From positions 1-57,814 of the forward strand of contig NZ_FXYY01000021.1 of assembly GCF_900169165.1 (NCBI RefSeq): a stretch of DNA of 57,814 bases, read 5' to 3'. Each line of letters opens with the position of its first letter. Within the stretch, counting starts at the first letter, position 1. Of this stretch, positions 1 through 10,644 are shown piece after piece. The stretch is from Brevibacterium linens ATCC 9172 (GTDB lineage Bacteria > Actinomycetota > Actinomycetes > Actinomycetales > Brevibacteriaceae). The position numbers and the translations under genes were made by a program. The notes below the pieces were generated by a model that was given only the letters and a program-made list of their open reading frames with translations, made no database searches and was not told the origin of the DNA.

Positions 1-211
1 TCGAGGCGGAGACATTCGAGTCTGGGTTATCGAGCACCGGTTGACTTCGAGGTCGATTACACATTTATGATGGACATTGCCGCCTGATAGTACACATTGA
101 TGTGTCCACTTCCAGGGGTTCACGCCCGACTCGCCGTGGACGGAATTGTCGGCAAGAAGACCTGGTGTGCGCTAGACGCCGTGTGACAGGTACCAACAGC
201 TTTTGCTCCTA
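1..211. other. Non-coding left edge
   Basis: I see no convincing gene here. The only structured item is a plus-strand promoter-like pair: TTGACT at 41-46 and TTTATG at 64-69, spaced by 17 nt. It would read towards the hairpin at 212-257. No reading frame with a start and ribosome-binding site follows it, so a short untranslated transcript is possible but unproven. Confidence 0.4.
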
Positions 212-257
212 ATGGCTGGGGGTAGACCATGTCTGGACATGGTCTACCCCCAGCCAT
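212..257. terminator. Perfect 22-bp hairpin after the PBP gene
   Basis: Positions 212-233 and 236-257 are exact reverse complements with a 2-nt loop. The structure starts 3 nt beyond the stop codon of the penicillin-binding protein gene (minus strand). It lacks a U-tract in that direction, as is common in high-GC actinobacteria. Confidence 0.75.
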
Positions 258-259
258 GT

Positions 260-2623
260 TCAGTTGCCGCCGAGACCCGGTGCCTCACCGCCGTCTCCGC
301 CGCCGTCACCGCCGCCTCCGTTGTCGCCGGAGTTGCCGCCGCCACCGCCGCCGTTGTTGCCGGAGTTGCCTCCGCCGCCACCGCCGTTGCCGCCGCCGTT
401 GTTGTGGCTTCCTCCGCCACCGCCGCCGTTGCCGCCTCCGCTGCGGTTCGGGCCGGTCGAGGTGCCACCGCCTCCGGAGCCGCCGCCGCGGAAGTATTTG
501 CTGCTGGGCTTCGGGAACGCGGTGTTGCCCTTGGTCTCTTTAACCGCCTGGCTCATAAAGGCCTGCCAGGTCTTACCGGAGATGGTCGCACCGTAGATCT
601 GGCCGCTAACGACACCAGCACCATTGGTGCGCCAGTCGCGGGTTCCGCTCGGGTCACCGGTCCAGACTGCGGTCGACAGGGTCTTCGTGAATCCGAGCAG
701 CCACGTGTGCCCGACCTCGAAGTTCGTCGTACCAGTCTTCGCACCGGCCGGCACTCCGATCTTCAGCGAGCTGGTCGTACCGCCGTTGAACGTCTGCGTC
801 AGTGCGTAGGCGACACCTCTGGCGACGTCCTTGGAGAGCACACGCTTGCAGCCTTCGCCGGGAAGATCGAGCTTCTTGCCGTTGCGGTCCTTGATCTCGA
901 TGATCGGCTTGGGACCGCAGAACTCGCCCTCGTTCGCGAAGGTGGCGAACGCCGCAGCCATGGCAATCGGCGTCGTCTCGGTCGTACCGAGGATGGAGGA
1001 CGGCGACAGGGCCTGGATGAAGCCTCGCTTGTCCTTGAAGTCGAGCGCCTCACCACTGCCGTAGCGGATGCCCAGATCCATCGCGGTATCCATGATGTCG
1101 CACATGTTCATCTGGTTGCCCATCGCGGCATACCCGGTGTTCACCGAATTCTTCGTCGCCTCGAGAGCGGTCATCGACCCCTTGCCTGGTCCGTCACCGG
1201 CGTTGTTCGGGTCCCAGGGGCCTGCCATATTCGGGCAGCCGTCGTACTTCCAGGAACTGGCCGGGAAGTTGCGCTTCGTAGCATTGACCGTGGTGTTGAG
1301 GCTCTTGCCTTCCTTGAGCCAGGCCGTGAGCACGAACGGCTTCCACGTCGAACCGACCTGGAACCCGCCGCCACCGTTGTGCTTCTTATCAACGGTGTAG
1401 TTGATCGAGGTCTTCTTGTTCTTGTCCTTCTTCTTCACATCGCCGACCGTGTACTCACGGTTCTCGGCCATCGCAATGACCTCACCTGTACCCGGTTCGA
1501 TGGTCACAAGGGCGTGGCCTGCGCCGGAGGGATCCCCGACGGGCACACGCTTCTTGACCTCTTTGTCCGCGATCTTCTGAATATCGGGGTTGAGGCTGGT
1601 CTTGATCGTCAGGCCGCCGCGCTGCAGGAAAGCCAGGCGGTCTTCGGCCGTCTTTCCGAAGGTATCGTCATTCATGATGACGTTCTGCACATAGTTGCAG
1701 AAGAACTCTGCCTTGCTCTTGGCCGCCGAACACCCGTTCGGTGTCTCATGCAGATCGAGATCGAGGTCGGTCTTGACCGCCTTGTCGTATTCCTTCTGCG
1801 TGATGTGGTCGTACTTGAGCATCTGGCTCAGCACGATGTTGCGACGCTTGAGGACTTGGTCGGGGAACCGCTGCGGATTGAAAGCCCGTGGGTTCTGCAC
1901 GATTCCGGCGAGCATCGCCGACTGCTGGATGTTGAGATCCTTCGCGTGGATGCCCCAGTACCGGTAGGCCGCGGCTTCGACGCCGTAGACGTTCGGCGAG
2001 CCCGAGTAGTTGTTGATGTTCATGTAGCGGTTGAGGATTTCCTTCTTGGAGTACTTCTTCTCAACCGCGACAGCGAGTTTGGCCTCACGCAGCTTACGCG
2101 CGTAACCCGCGGTGCCTTCGGATTCCTTCGCCGCAGCGACTCCCTCGGAGTCCTCTTCTGCGTGCGCGTTCTCGGCCAGCACGTTCTTCACATACTGCTG
2201 GGTCAGCGTCGACCCGCCCTGAGTCGTCGAGGACACCATATTGTGCACCGCAGCACGGGCGATGCCCTCGATGTCGACGCCGCCGTGTTCGAAGTACCGG
2301 TAGTCCTCGACCGCGATCGTCGCGTTCTGCATGTTCTTCGAGATCTTGTCCAGCGGCACTTCTTGGCGGTTCTGCCAATAGAAATCTGCGATTTTGGAAC
2401 CGTCGGAGGCAAGCATCGTCGACTTCTCGCCGAGATCCTTGATCTCCAAGGTGGCGGGAAGCGAATCGAAGATCTCGACAGCACTGTTCGCGCTGGCTGT
2501 TGCGACGCCGACGCCGGGAATGGCCAGACCGGCAGCGACGATTCCCGCCACCGCACTGACGGCCACGAACTGCATGAACGCGCCCATTTTTGTGGGTGGG
2601 GCGTTTGACTCAGGAGACACCAT
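260..2623 (-). CDS. Bifunctional penicillin-binding protein (class A, transglycosylase/transpeptidase)
   Basis: 787-aa class A PBP that polymerises and cross-links peptidoglycan outside the membrane. A single N-terminal membrane segment lies near residues 15-45. The glycosyltransferase domain has EDYRYFEHGG (catalytic Glu106) and GGSTLTQQYVKN (136-147). The transpeptidase domain has STWK (nucleophile Ser425), SVN (493-495) and KTGT (629-632), so all catalytic motifs are intact. The last 80 or so residues are a Gly/Asn/Ser-rich low-complexity tail with runs of up to six glycines. The ATG at 2621-2623 is the first in frame and is followed by the membrane segment. The metallophosphoesterase gene upstream ends 55 bp away on the same strand, so the promoter space is small. 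Confident on family; which PBP paralogue (PonA-like) it is cannot be told from sequence alone. Confidence 0.95.
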   Translation of the reverse strand: MVSPESNAPPTKMGAFMQFVAVSAVAGIVAAGLAIPGVGVATASANSAVEIFDSLPATLEIKDLGEKSTMLASDGSKIADFYWQNRQEVPLDKISKNMQNATIAVEDYRYFEHGGVDIEGIARAAVHNMVSSTTQGGSTLTQQYVKNVLAENAHAEEDSEGVAAAKESEGTAGYARKLREAKLAVAVEKKYSKKEILNRYMNINNYSGSPNVYGVEAAAYRYWGIHAKDLNIQQSAMLAGIVQNPRAFNPQRFPDQVLKRRNIVLSQMLKYDHITQKEYDKAVKTDLDLDLHETPNGCSAAKSKAEFFCNYVQNVIMNDDTFGKTAEDRLAFLQRGGLTIKTSLNPDIQKIADKEVKKRVPVGDPSGAGHALVTIEPGTGEVIAMAENREYTVGDVKKKDKNKKTSINYTVDKKHNGGGGFQVGSTWKPFVLTAWLKEGKSLNTTVNATKRNFPASSWKYDGCPNMAGPWDPNNAGDGPGKGSMTALEATKNSVNTGYAAMGNQMNMCDIMDTAMDLGIRYGSGEALDFKDKRGFIQALSPSSILGTTETTPIAMAAAFATFANEGEFCGPKPIIEIKDRNGKKLDLPGEGCKRVLSKDVARGVAYALTQTFNGGTTSSLKIGVPAGAKTGTTNFEVGHTWLLGFTKTLSTAVWTGDPSGTRDWRTNGAGVVSGQIYGATISGKTWQAFMSQAVKETKGNTAFPKPSSKYFRGGGSGGGGTSTGPNRSGGGNGGGGGGSHNNGGGNGGGGGGNSGNNGGGGGGNSGDNGGGGDGGGDGGEAPGLGGN

Positions 2624-2678
2624 GGTAGTCAGTTTAACGAATTCGCCTTGTGCAGATCTTCAGAAATCGCTGAACGGC

Positions 2679-3611
2679 CTAGGCTCTTGCAACGAGTTCC
2701 AGGACGCTGACTTCCGGTCGGCAGGCAAAACGCACTGGTGAGTACGGTGAGAAGCCGAGTCCTGCGGAGATCGTGACGAGACTCTGCCGGTAAGGGAAAA
2801 CTCCGCGTGCGCGTGTCCGGTCGAGGTCGCAGTTCGTCACCGGTGCGCCCCAGAAGGGCACACGGATCTGTCCGCCGTGCGTGTGTCCGGCCATGATGAG
2901 ATGCGCCCCCGCCGAGGCGAATGCCTCCAAGGTCCGCGAATACGGAGCATGTGTCACTCCCACTTTGAGACCGGCCGACGGATCGAATTGCGGATGCTCG
3001 AGGTCGCCCTCCCCCGGTTCTCCCCCACTCCAGCGGATCCGATCACGGTCGATATGGGCGTCGCCTAGGCCCGAGAAGTGGATCCGGGTGCCCTTGATCG
3101 TCAGCGCCGCCTCGGTGTTGTCGAGGAAATGCCATCCCTGCCCGCCGTTCGCCGTCTCGCCTTCGAACCCGCGGACGAGTGCCTTGACGTCGAGGTCGGG
3201 GCTGACGCGGTGCTTGACCTGGGACGGTGAGCGCAGATATTTCGCAGGGTTCTTCAGCTGCGGGGAGAAGAAGTCATTCGACCCGAGGACGAACACACCG
3301 GGGATGTTGAGGAGTCCCGAGTAGACGTCGAGGACCTCGGGCACGATGTCGGCGGAGAGGTTGTCGCCAGTGTTGACCACGAGGTCGGGTTCGAGGCGAG
3401 TGAGCGCTGTGACCCAGGAGGCGCGATGCTTCTGCCAGGGAGCCAGGTGCAGGTCGGCGACGTGGAGAATCCGGATGGACTCGGCTCCGGCAGGCAGGAT
3501 CGGCAGGGTGTGGCGGCGGATGGCGAAGAGGTGCGGTTCGATGACCGCACCCCAGATTCCGGCGGCCGCGGGAACGGCAAGAGCACCGGAGAGGAGAGCG
3601 CGCTTCTTCAT
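2679..3611 (-). CDS. Membrane-anchored metallophosphoesterase
   Basis: 310-aa calcineurin-type phosphoesterase. An N-terminal hydrophobic segment (about residues 5-25) would anchor it, with the catalytic domain outside or at the membrane. Metal-site motifs in order are VADLHLAPW (DxH), VNTGDN, GSND in the place of GNHD/E, GLGDAH and MAGHTHGGQI. The substrate is unknown; relatives are annotated YkuE/YaeI-like. The frame stays open 44 codons further upstream, but that part reads through the 62-nt palindrome at 3637-3700, so I start at the ATG at 3609-3611 (MKKRALLSG), which begins the signal/anchor sequence. Confidence 0.88.
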   Translation of the reverse strand: MKKRALLSGALAVPAAAGIWGAVIEPHLFAIRRHTLPILPAGAESIRILHVADLHLAPWQKHRASWVTALTRLEPDLVVNTGDNLSADIVPEVLDVYSGLLNIPGVFVLGSNDFFSPQLKNPAKYLRSPSQVKHRVSPDLDVKALVRGFEGETANGGQGWHFLDNTEAALTIKGTRIHFSGLGDAHIDRDRIRWSGGEPGEGDLEHPQFDPSAGLKVGVTHAPYSRTLEAFASAGAHLIMAGHTHGGQIRVPFWGAPVTNCDLDRTRARGVFPYRQSLVTISAGLGFSPYSPVRFACRPEVSVLELVARA

Positions 3612-3636
3612 TCCCCCAACTCTATCCGCTCCTCCA

Positions 3637-3700
3637 ATTGCTACCTGACGGCGGCCCAGCAACCTCGCGCGGGGTTGCTGGGCCGCCGTCAGGTAGCAAT
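3637..3700. repeat. 62-nt dispersed palindrome, copy 1
   Basis: Two 31-nt arms (3638-3668 and 3669-3699) are reverse complements except at one position near the centre (G at 3672). An extra A/T pair flanks them at 3637/3700. The element begins 2 nt after the stop of the metal-importer permease gene, so it probably acts as that operon's terminator. The same sequence, differing at one base, recurs at 23268-23329. Confidence 0.9.
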
Positions 3701-3702
3701 TA

Positions 3703-4611
3703 TCAGGGGGTGGGGATGGGGGTGTTGTGTTCTTTTGCGGCACGGTGGGCGCGGCGGCGGTGCAGGGATCTCATCCGGCGGCGACCGACGAGGCGGCAAG
3801 TGACGTAGATGAGGAACGAGATCGTCGTGACGAACGGGCTGATCGGCACCACCGGCGAACCGAGGGCGATGAGGATGCCCCCGACCGAGGCGGTCACGGC
3901 GAAGATCACGCTGAGGACCGGCACCCACACCGGGGAGGCCGAGAGCTGAGTCGCTGCGGCGGCCGGGGTGATGAGCAGCGCAAGGACGAGGAGGACTCCG
4001 ACGACCTGCACGCTCAGTGCCACGGCAAGTCCGAGGGTGAGCATGAAGACGATGGTGAGCACGCTGACCGGCACGCCCTTCGCCCGAGCCACGTCAGGGT
4101 CGAGGCTGGAGAACATGAGCGGACGCCACACGATCGCCAACACCACGAGCACGGCCAGCGCGCAGATGATGAGAGTGAGGATCTGGCCGGGAGTGATGGC
4201 GACGATCTGGCCGGTGAGCAGCCCGAACTTGCTCGCCGCCCGCCCGTCGTAGAGGGCGAGGAAGAGGATCGCCAGGCCCAGGCCGAAGGGCATGAGGACG
4301 CCGATGATCGCGTTCTTCTCCGAATCCTTGGCGCCGCCGATGCCGATGATGAGAGCGGCGACGATGGATCCGACGATCGACCCGGTCACGACGTCGAAAC
4401 CGACGAGCAGCGCGAAGGCGGCACCGGCGAAGGAGAGTTCGGAGACTCCGTGAACGGCGAAGGGAATGTCGCGGGCCATGACGAAGACGCTGATGAGACC
4501 TCCGACGACGCCGAGTAGCGCAGCGGCGATGAGCGAGTTGGCCAGCAGCGCGACGAGTTCGCCGTAGTCCTCGAAGGTGAAGAGGTTGGCAAAGATCTCA
4601 GGAACACTCAT
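3703..4611 (-). CDS. Metal (Zn/Mn-type) ABC transporter permease
   Basis: 302-aa polytopic membrane protein of the ABC-3 (ZnuB/MntB/TroC) family, forming the channel of the importer encoded with the next two genes. About eight hydrophobic segments are visible. Family features include the N-terminal SLIAAALLGVVGG helix and a C-terminal helix with GGILIALGSP. The tail after the last helix is basic (RRRMRSLHRRRAHR). The start ATG (4609-4611) overlaps the stop of the ATPase gene in an ATGA, so the two are translationally coupled. Zinc is favoured over manganese because the binding protein has a His-rich acidic loop, but this is an inference. Confidence 0.92.
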   Translation of the reverse strand: MSVPEIFANLFTFEDYGELVALLANSLIAAALLGVVGGLISVFVMARDIPFAVHGVSELSFAGAAFALLVGFDVVTGSIVGSIVAALIIGIGGAKDSEKNAIIGVLMPFGLGLAILFLALYDGRAASKFGLLTGQIVAITPGQILTLIICALAVLVVLAIVWRPLMFSSLDPDVARAKGVPVSVLTIVFMLTLGLAVALSVQVVGVLLVLALLITPAAAATQLSASPVWVPVLSVIFAVTASVGGILIALGSPVVPISPFVTTISFLIYVTCRLVGRRRMRSLHRRRAHRAAKEHNTPIPTP

Positions 4612-5477
4612 CGGTTCGCCACCGTCCCGTCGAGGTCGAAGGAGTCATCGGGCAGATTGTGGTGGTCGACGCACTCCTCTTCACCGCCGACGACGACGAG
4701 GCGTCCGCCGACGCGGACCACTTCGACCGGGGAGCCGTAGAGCCGGGACAGCGATTCGGTGGTCATCACTTCAGAGGGGGTGCCGATGAGGAAATGCCCG
4801 CCGACGATGTAGAGGACCCGGTCGACGTACGGCAGGATCGGGTTGATCTCGTGGGTGACGAATACGACGGCGGCATCGCGTTTGACCCGCTGTTCGTGCA
4901 GCAGAGCGGCCACCACCTGCTGGTGGTGCAGATCGAGCGACAGCAGCGGTTCATCGCAGAGCAGCACTGCGGGATCATTGGCCAGGGACTGAGCCACTCG
5001 CAGCCGCTGCAGCTCTCCGCCGGAAACCGTGCCGGCGGGGGCATCGGCATAGTCGGTGGCGCCGACGGAGGCCAAGAGTTCCTCGACCTTCTTCTTCCGA
5101 CCCCGGGACAGCAGGCCCATCCCCCACCGGTGACCGTCGATGCCCATACGGACCAGATCGCGGCCGCGCATCGGGGTGTGCGGGTCGATTCCGCGCTGCT
5201 GCGGAATGTAGCCGATGGCAGGGTTGCCCTTATGCACTTCCCGACCATCGACCTCGGCGGTTCCGGCCGACAGTGTGTTCTGCCCCAGCAGCACCTTGAG
5301 CAGTGACGTCTTTCCTGTGCCGTTGGGGCCGAGCACGGCGAGGAACTCCCCCGGCGCGACGTCGAGGTCGAGATCGTGCCAGAGCACCCGCGGGCCGAAG
5401 CGCAGTTCGGCATCGCGCAGTCGAATCACCGGCTCCCGGGGTGCAGGTTGCGCGGAAGCGTCGGATTCTTTGGCCAT
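4608..5477 (-). CDS. Metal ABC transporter ATP-binding protein
   Basis: 289-aa ATPase that powers the metal importer. It has Walker A GPNGTGKTS, signature VSGGELQRLRVAQ, Walker B AVLLCDEPLLSLD and switch histidine FVTHEI. The open frame extends to 5795, but the upstream part is out-of-frame shadow of the lipoprotein gene. I start at ATG 5475-5477 (MAKESDASAQ), 2 nt after the stop of the binding-protein gene. The ZnuC/MntB-like family is clear from the permease and lipoprotein next to it. Confidence 0.93.
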   Translation of the reverse strand: MAKESDASAQPAPREPVIRLRDAELRFGPRVLWHDLDLDVAPGEFLAVLGPNGTGKTSLLKVLLGQNTLSAGTAEVDGREVHKGNPAIGYIPQQRGIDPHTPMRGRDLVRMGIDGHRWGMGLLSRGRKKKVEELLASVGATDYADAPAGTVSGGELQRLRVAQSLANDPAVLLCDEPLLSLDLHHQQVVAALLHEQRVKRDAAVVFVTHEINPILPYVDRVLYIVGGHFLIGTPSEVMTTESLSRLYGSPVEVVRVGGRLVVVGGEEECVDHHNLPDDSFDLDGTVANR

Positions 5478-5479
5478 AG

Positions 5480-6544
5480 TCAGTGCTTGTGTCCTTCGAG
5501 TGCTGTCGAAATATCGGTGATGTATCCGTCCATCCAAACGACGTAATGCTCGCCGTCGGGCATGGTCTCGGCGAGGTCGACGACCGGAACATCGGAGTCG
5601 TCCGCGGCAGACTTCAGCGCTTCCGCCTGGGGACCTGCCGCCTGAGTATTGTATCCGAGCAGCACCGCCTCGCCGTCGGAGATCTGCTTCTCCGCTTCCT
5701 TGAGCACGAGCGGCGGCACATCGTTGCCTTCTTCGACGGCTTCGAGGAACTCGTCCGACGTGATGTTCTCCAGGCCCATATCGGCGAACAGCCACAGCGG
5801 CACCGGCTCGGTCGCCGCGACCTTCTCACCGTCGTGGTCCTTCTTGACCGCGTCGATCTTCGTCTGCAGTTCGCCGAGGCTCTTCTTGTACTCATCGGCA
5901 TTGGCAATGAAGTCATCCTTGTGCTCCGGCACCGCCTCGCCGAGGTGGATCGCCGCCTCATCGACGAGTTTGGTCATCGTGGGCACCGAGTACCAGACAT
6001 GTTCGTTGAACTCGCCGTGGTCATGCCCCTCGTGCTCGTCGGCTTCTTCGGAGTGCTCGTGTTCCTCCTCGGAGTGCTCGTCGCCCTCGTCGTGCGTGTG
6101 TCCGCCCGCCTGGGCCTCGTCCTCGTCCTCGCTGTGGCTGTGATCGTGAGGCTCGTTGCCGAGATCCTCGGAGCCGGGCAGGTCGGAGATCGAGACCGCA
6201 TCGATCACCTCGGGATCGGCGTCCGAAGCTTCGAGCATTGTGGTCATGAAGGCGTCGTAGCCGCCGCCGTTCTCGACGACGAGGTCGGCCTTCGACAGCT
6301 TGAGGCGGTCCTGGGTGGTCGCTTCGTAGGAGTGCGGGTCCTGATTGGGATCATCGATGATTGGGCTCACCTCGGCGTAGTCGCCGGCGACTTGGGAGAT
6401 GATGTCGGCGTAGACGTTCGTCGAGGTCACGACCCGCAGCTCGCCCGATTCCGAACCGGAGGCCCCTCCCCCGCAGCCGCTGAGGACCAAGGCCGTCGAA
6501 GCGGCGATGGCTCCGGTGGTGAGAGCGATTCGCGAAGATGTCAT
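5480..6544 (-). CDS. Metal-binding lipoprotein of the ABC importer (ZnuA-like)
   Basis: 354-aa solute-binding lipoprotein of the ZnuA/TroA (SBP_bac_9) family, first gene of a three-gene importer operon. Signal peptide with lipobox LSGC (Cys24). Central to the fold is a highly acidic, His-rich loop (many HDH, HTH, HEH and HDH repeats, roughly residues 145-195) typical of zinc-binding members. The fold's metal ligands follow in NEHVWYS and elsewhere. Start chosen at ATG 6542-6544 (MTSSRIALTT), with an AAAGG ribosome-binding site just upstream; a longer frame begins 10 codons earlier without one. Regulation by a metal sensor is expected; see the palindrome at 6617-6630. Confidence 0.92.
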   Translation of the reverse strand: MTSSRIALTTGAIAASTALVLSGCGGGASGSESGELRVVTSTNVYADIISQVAGDYAEVSPIIDDPNQDPHSYEATTQDRLKLSKADLVVENGGGYDAFMTTMLEASDADPEVIDAVSISDLPGSEDLGNEPHDHSHSEDEDEAQAGGHTHDEGDEHSEEEHEHSEEADEHEGHDHGEFNEHVWYSVPTMTKLVDEAAIHLGEAVPEHKDDFIANADEYKKSLGELQTKIDAVKKDHDGEKVAATEPVPLWLFADMGLENITSDEFLEAVEEGNDVPPLVLKEAEKQISDGEAVLLGYNTQAAGPQAEALKSAADDSDVPVVDLAETMPDGEHYVVWMDGYITDISTALEGHKH

Positions 6545-6616
6545 GAGGAGCCTTTCTAAGGCATCGAGGATCAAACAACATCATCGACGATACTCAGATC
6601 AGAACTCCGGCACTAA

Positions 6617-6630
6617 TATAAATATTTATA
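6617..6630. promoter_or_regulatory. AT-rich palindrome upstream of the metal-importer operon
   Basis: TATAAATATTTATA is a perfect 14-nt palindrome inside a roughly 40-bp AT-rich island, 73 bp upstream of the metal-binding lipoprotein start. It is the obvious candidate promoter/operator. Its sequence does not match the Zur, DtxR or MntR consensus I know, so the cognate regulator is open. Confidence 0.4.
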
Positions 6631-6711
6631 TATAGCAACCTTTTTATACGTCCCCGCTGCTCTCAGCATTCTGCGCGCGCTCAGGGGTTTTCGGCCGAAT
6701 AGTGTGCATGA

Positions 6712-6769
6712 GCGGCTTCAGAATTCATACGCGGTGATCTTGATCAGGGCGTATGAACTTCGAAGCCGC
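6712..6769. terminator. Long imperfect hairpin between asd and the metal importer
   Basis: Outer arms GCGGCTTC/GAAGCCGC and inner arms TTCATACGC/GCGTATGAA pair, separated by short unpaired bulges. It lies about 175 bp beyond the asd stop in the direction of transcription, behind the stronger hairpin at 6855-6896. Confidence 0.45.
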
Positions 6770-6854
6770 GAGTGCCGACTTTCCGTTGGGCCGTGTGCCT
6801 TCCGCTCTTGCGCTTGTACGAGTCTGATGGGCAGCCGAGCACAGTCGCCGGAGA

Positions 6855-6896
6855 CGACGAACCGCCCGGAAGCGGGTGCTTCCGGGCGGTTCGTCG
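6855..6896. terminator. Hairpin terminator after asd
   Basis: A 19-bp perfect stem (6855-6873 with 6878-6896) closes a GGGT loop, 48 bp beyond the asd stop on the minus strand. No clear U-tract. Confidence 0.7.
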
Positions 6897-6943
6897 GCCG
6901 CTTCGCCTTACCGATCAACACCGGCGGGCACCAGCAGAGTTTC

Positions 6944-9318
<2,375 letters not shown>

Positions 9319-9684
9319 TGCAGTATCTTCCTTATCGCTGATAAGTTCCGTGCCAGGCGATCGATTCCATGGTTCCAAACATGGAGGTCTCGTGCTGCAT
9401 CGATCAGGATTTCAGCCGTGTCGGGCTCCCGGCACCTGAACCATTGTATGAGGTAGGTCATTTCGGTTCACCTTCGCCCGTCATTCAGACACCGCCTGAC
9501 CGGGCCGAATGTCACCTGACGGCAACCCGCTCGATCAGCGCGCACATGGGCGAGCCCGGGGTCGACCACGTACCGTTCAGCGCCTGTTCAGAAATCGTTA
9601 TATTCCGGGGTCGTGAACCCCAGACAGCAGCCCCTCGCCGAGGCGGCCCGCCGGCTTCGCGCCGACGGGCGCTGCCCTTGGCGG
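9319..9684. other. 366-bp region upstream of lysC
   Basis: Contains the lysC leader and promoter and, at its far end, a hairpin that ends the HTH gene. A possible minus-strand -10 box TACAAT lies at 9443-9448; the -35 is weak. One GCCGAGGCGG copy lies at 9637-9646. I see no riboswitch-like fold and no gene. Confidence 0.6.
9646..9670. terminator. Hairpin after the DUF2975/HTH operon
   Basis: Arms GCCCGCCGGC (9646-9655) and GCCGACGGGC (9661-9670) pair with one G-T wobble around a TTCGC loop, 14 bp after the stop of the HTH gene. Confidence 0.55.
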
Positions 9685-9918
9685 TCAGTCCGACCGTCGC
9701 TCCATGGTGAAGAGGTCACCGGGCTGACAGTCGAGGACCTCGCACAGAGCAATGAGAGTGGAGTAGCGCACTGCCTTCGCCCTGTTGTTCTTAAGCACTG
9801 AGAGGTTTGCGAGCGAGACCCCGACGCGTTTGGACAATTCGGTCAGGCTCATGTCTCGCCGAGTCAGCAGACTGTCGAGGTGGCAGATAACCCGGGAGGA
9901 GTCGAATTCCTCGGCCAT
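9685..9918 (-). CDS. Small HTH regulator, Cro/CI (YozG-like) family
   Basis: 77-aa DNA-binding protein, essentially one helix-turn-helix: LTRRDMSLTELSKRVGVSLANLSVLKNNRAKAVR followed by the typical LCEVLDCQPGDLF. YozG-type regulators are usually encoded next to a DUF2975 membrane protein, as here. The start ATG (9916-9918) shares one base with the stop of the DUF2975 gene (TGATG), so expression is coupled. The likely job is autorepression of this two-gene operon at the palindrome 10620-10641; that link is inferred. Confidence 0.88.
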   Translation of the reverse strand: MAEEFDSSRVICHLDSLLTRRDMSLTELSKRVGVSLANLSVLKNNRAKAVRYSTLIALCEVLDCQPGDLFTMERRSD

Positions 9919-10547
9919 CACACGAGCCCTTCGAGCTCTTCTTGAGCTTCGCGCCCTGATCTGAAGCACCGCCGCAGCAGTTCAGCGCCGCCGACGACCC
10001 CGAGAACGAAGAAAGCCCGGACGACGGTGACGCCTGGCCCAACTCCGTCGGCGATGCCGATATCGGCGGAGATCCAATTGCTGCCGAGGCCCATGGTGAC
10101 GAAGTAGACGATCCATCCGATCGCCACGACCCACTCAAACGCAACGAATGCGCGGGCAGCCCGCGGAGTGAACGGCGTCCCCGCCGCTATGTCGCGTATG
10201 ACAGGCACAAGGGAGACAGCGGCCGCCAGCACTGTGAGGATGACTGCGATTTCGGCGATTGTCACGAGCACAACCGCTCCGGCCGAGGCGTCCGCAGTCG
10301 GAACAACGATCTCGGTGACTCCGGTCAGCGATGCTGTTCCGCTCCCGGCCTCAATCGAAGAAGCCTCATCGTCGGAGAAGTTCACCATCACTGCCACTTC
10401 GGAGTGAGCTATTCGGGCAACGAGGTCAGTGATGGCGTAGATGACATAGAACCCGACTGCCAAACCGATCCAGAGTTCGTAACCTGTGCCGAACGCCTTG
10501 CGCTTCTGAGGTTCGTCGTCCGGCTTCTGTTCCTCTGTTGGTGACAT
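9918..10547 (-). CDS. DUF2975 family membrane protein
   Basis: 209-aa membrane protein with four hydrophobic segments (approximately residues 22-42, 85-110, 130-155 and 170-190) and a hydrophilic loop after the first. Family placement rests on size, topology and the adjacent YozG-like regulator. Function is unknown. Start at ATG 10545-10547, preceded by GGAAGG at 7 nt; the frame extends to 10646 but would run through the promoter palindromes. Confidence 0.75.
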   Translation of the reverse strand: MSPTEEQKPDDEPQKRKAFGTGYELWIGLAVGFYVIYAITDLVARIAHSEVAVMVNFSDDEASSIEAGSGTASLTGVTEIVVPTADASAGAVVLVTIAEIAVILTVLAAAVSLVPVIRDIAAGTPFTPRAARAFVAFEWVVAIGWIVYFVTMGLGSNWISADIGIADGVGPGVTVVRAFFVLGVVGGAELLRRCFRSGREAQEELEGLV

Positions 10548-10619
10548 GACAACGCCTTCCCGCCTCGGCGAGAAGCAGGCGAGCTTTCCGCCGACCTTCG
10601 CCGCATCCAATGACTTATC

Positions 10620-10641
10620 GTTTATCGATATATCGATAAAC
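10620..10641. promoter_or_regulatory. 22-nt perfect palindrome, candidate operator of the DUF2975/HTH operon
   Basis: Built from TTTATCGATA and its mirror (half-site TTATCGATA), 73 bp upstream of the DUF2975 start, over the expected transcription start. A third half-site (ATTATCGATAT) lies at 10655-10665 between the -35 and -10 boxes. The arrangement suggests repression, most simply by the operon's own HTH protein. Confidence 0.65.
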
Positions 10642-10644
10642 AAC

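Larger units (their letters stand above)
6545..6943. other. 399-bp intergenic region between the metal importer and asd
   Basis: Holds the AT-rich promoter of the metal importer (6610-6650) and two hairpins downstream of asd (6712-6769 and 6855-6896). No gene is supported: frames here match shadow translation only. Confidence 0.7.

Noticed and set aside
203..2608. 801-codon open frame opposite the penicillin-binding protein
   Set aside because: It is a GC-rich shadow of a complete, motif-bearing gene on the other strand, with no ribosome-binding site and no recognisable domain.
2679..3611. GSND instead of GNHD/E in the metallophosphoesterase as a missing catalytic histidine
   Set aside because: As I recall, this variant is common in actinobacterial members of the family, so I do not treat it as an inactivation.
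2679..3743. Longer metallophosphoesterase starting at 3743
   Set aside because: The extra 44 codons translate the 62-nt palindrome and belong to the intergenic repeat; the signal/anchor sequence begins at 3611.
3727..4518. 263-codon Asp/His/Glu-rich frame on the plus strand
   Set aside because: Composition is the antisense image of membrane-protein codons in the permease gene; no start context.
6055..6140. Repeat or frameshift in the metal-binding lipoprotein
   Set aside because: The repetitive DNA simply encodes the His/Glu/Asp-rich metal loop typical of ZnuA proteins.
9385..9700. Riboswitch or attenuator in front of lysC
   Set aside because: I looked for a lysine-riboswitch fold or leader peptide with Lys/Thr codons and saw neither.
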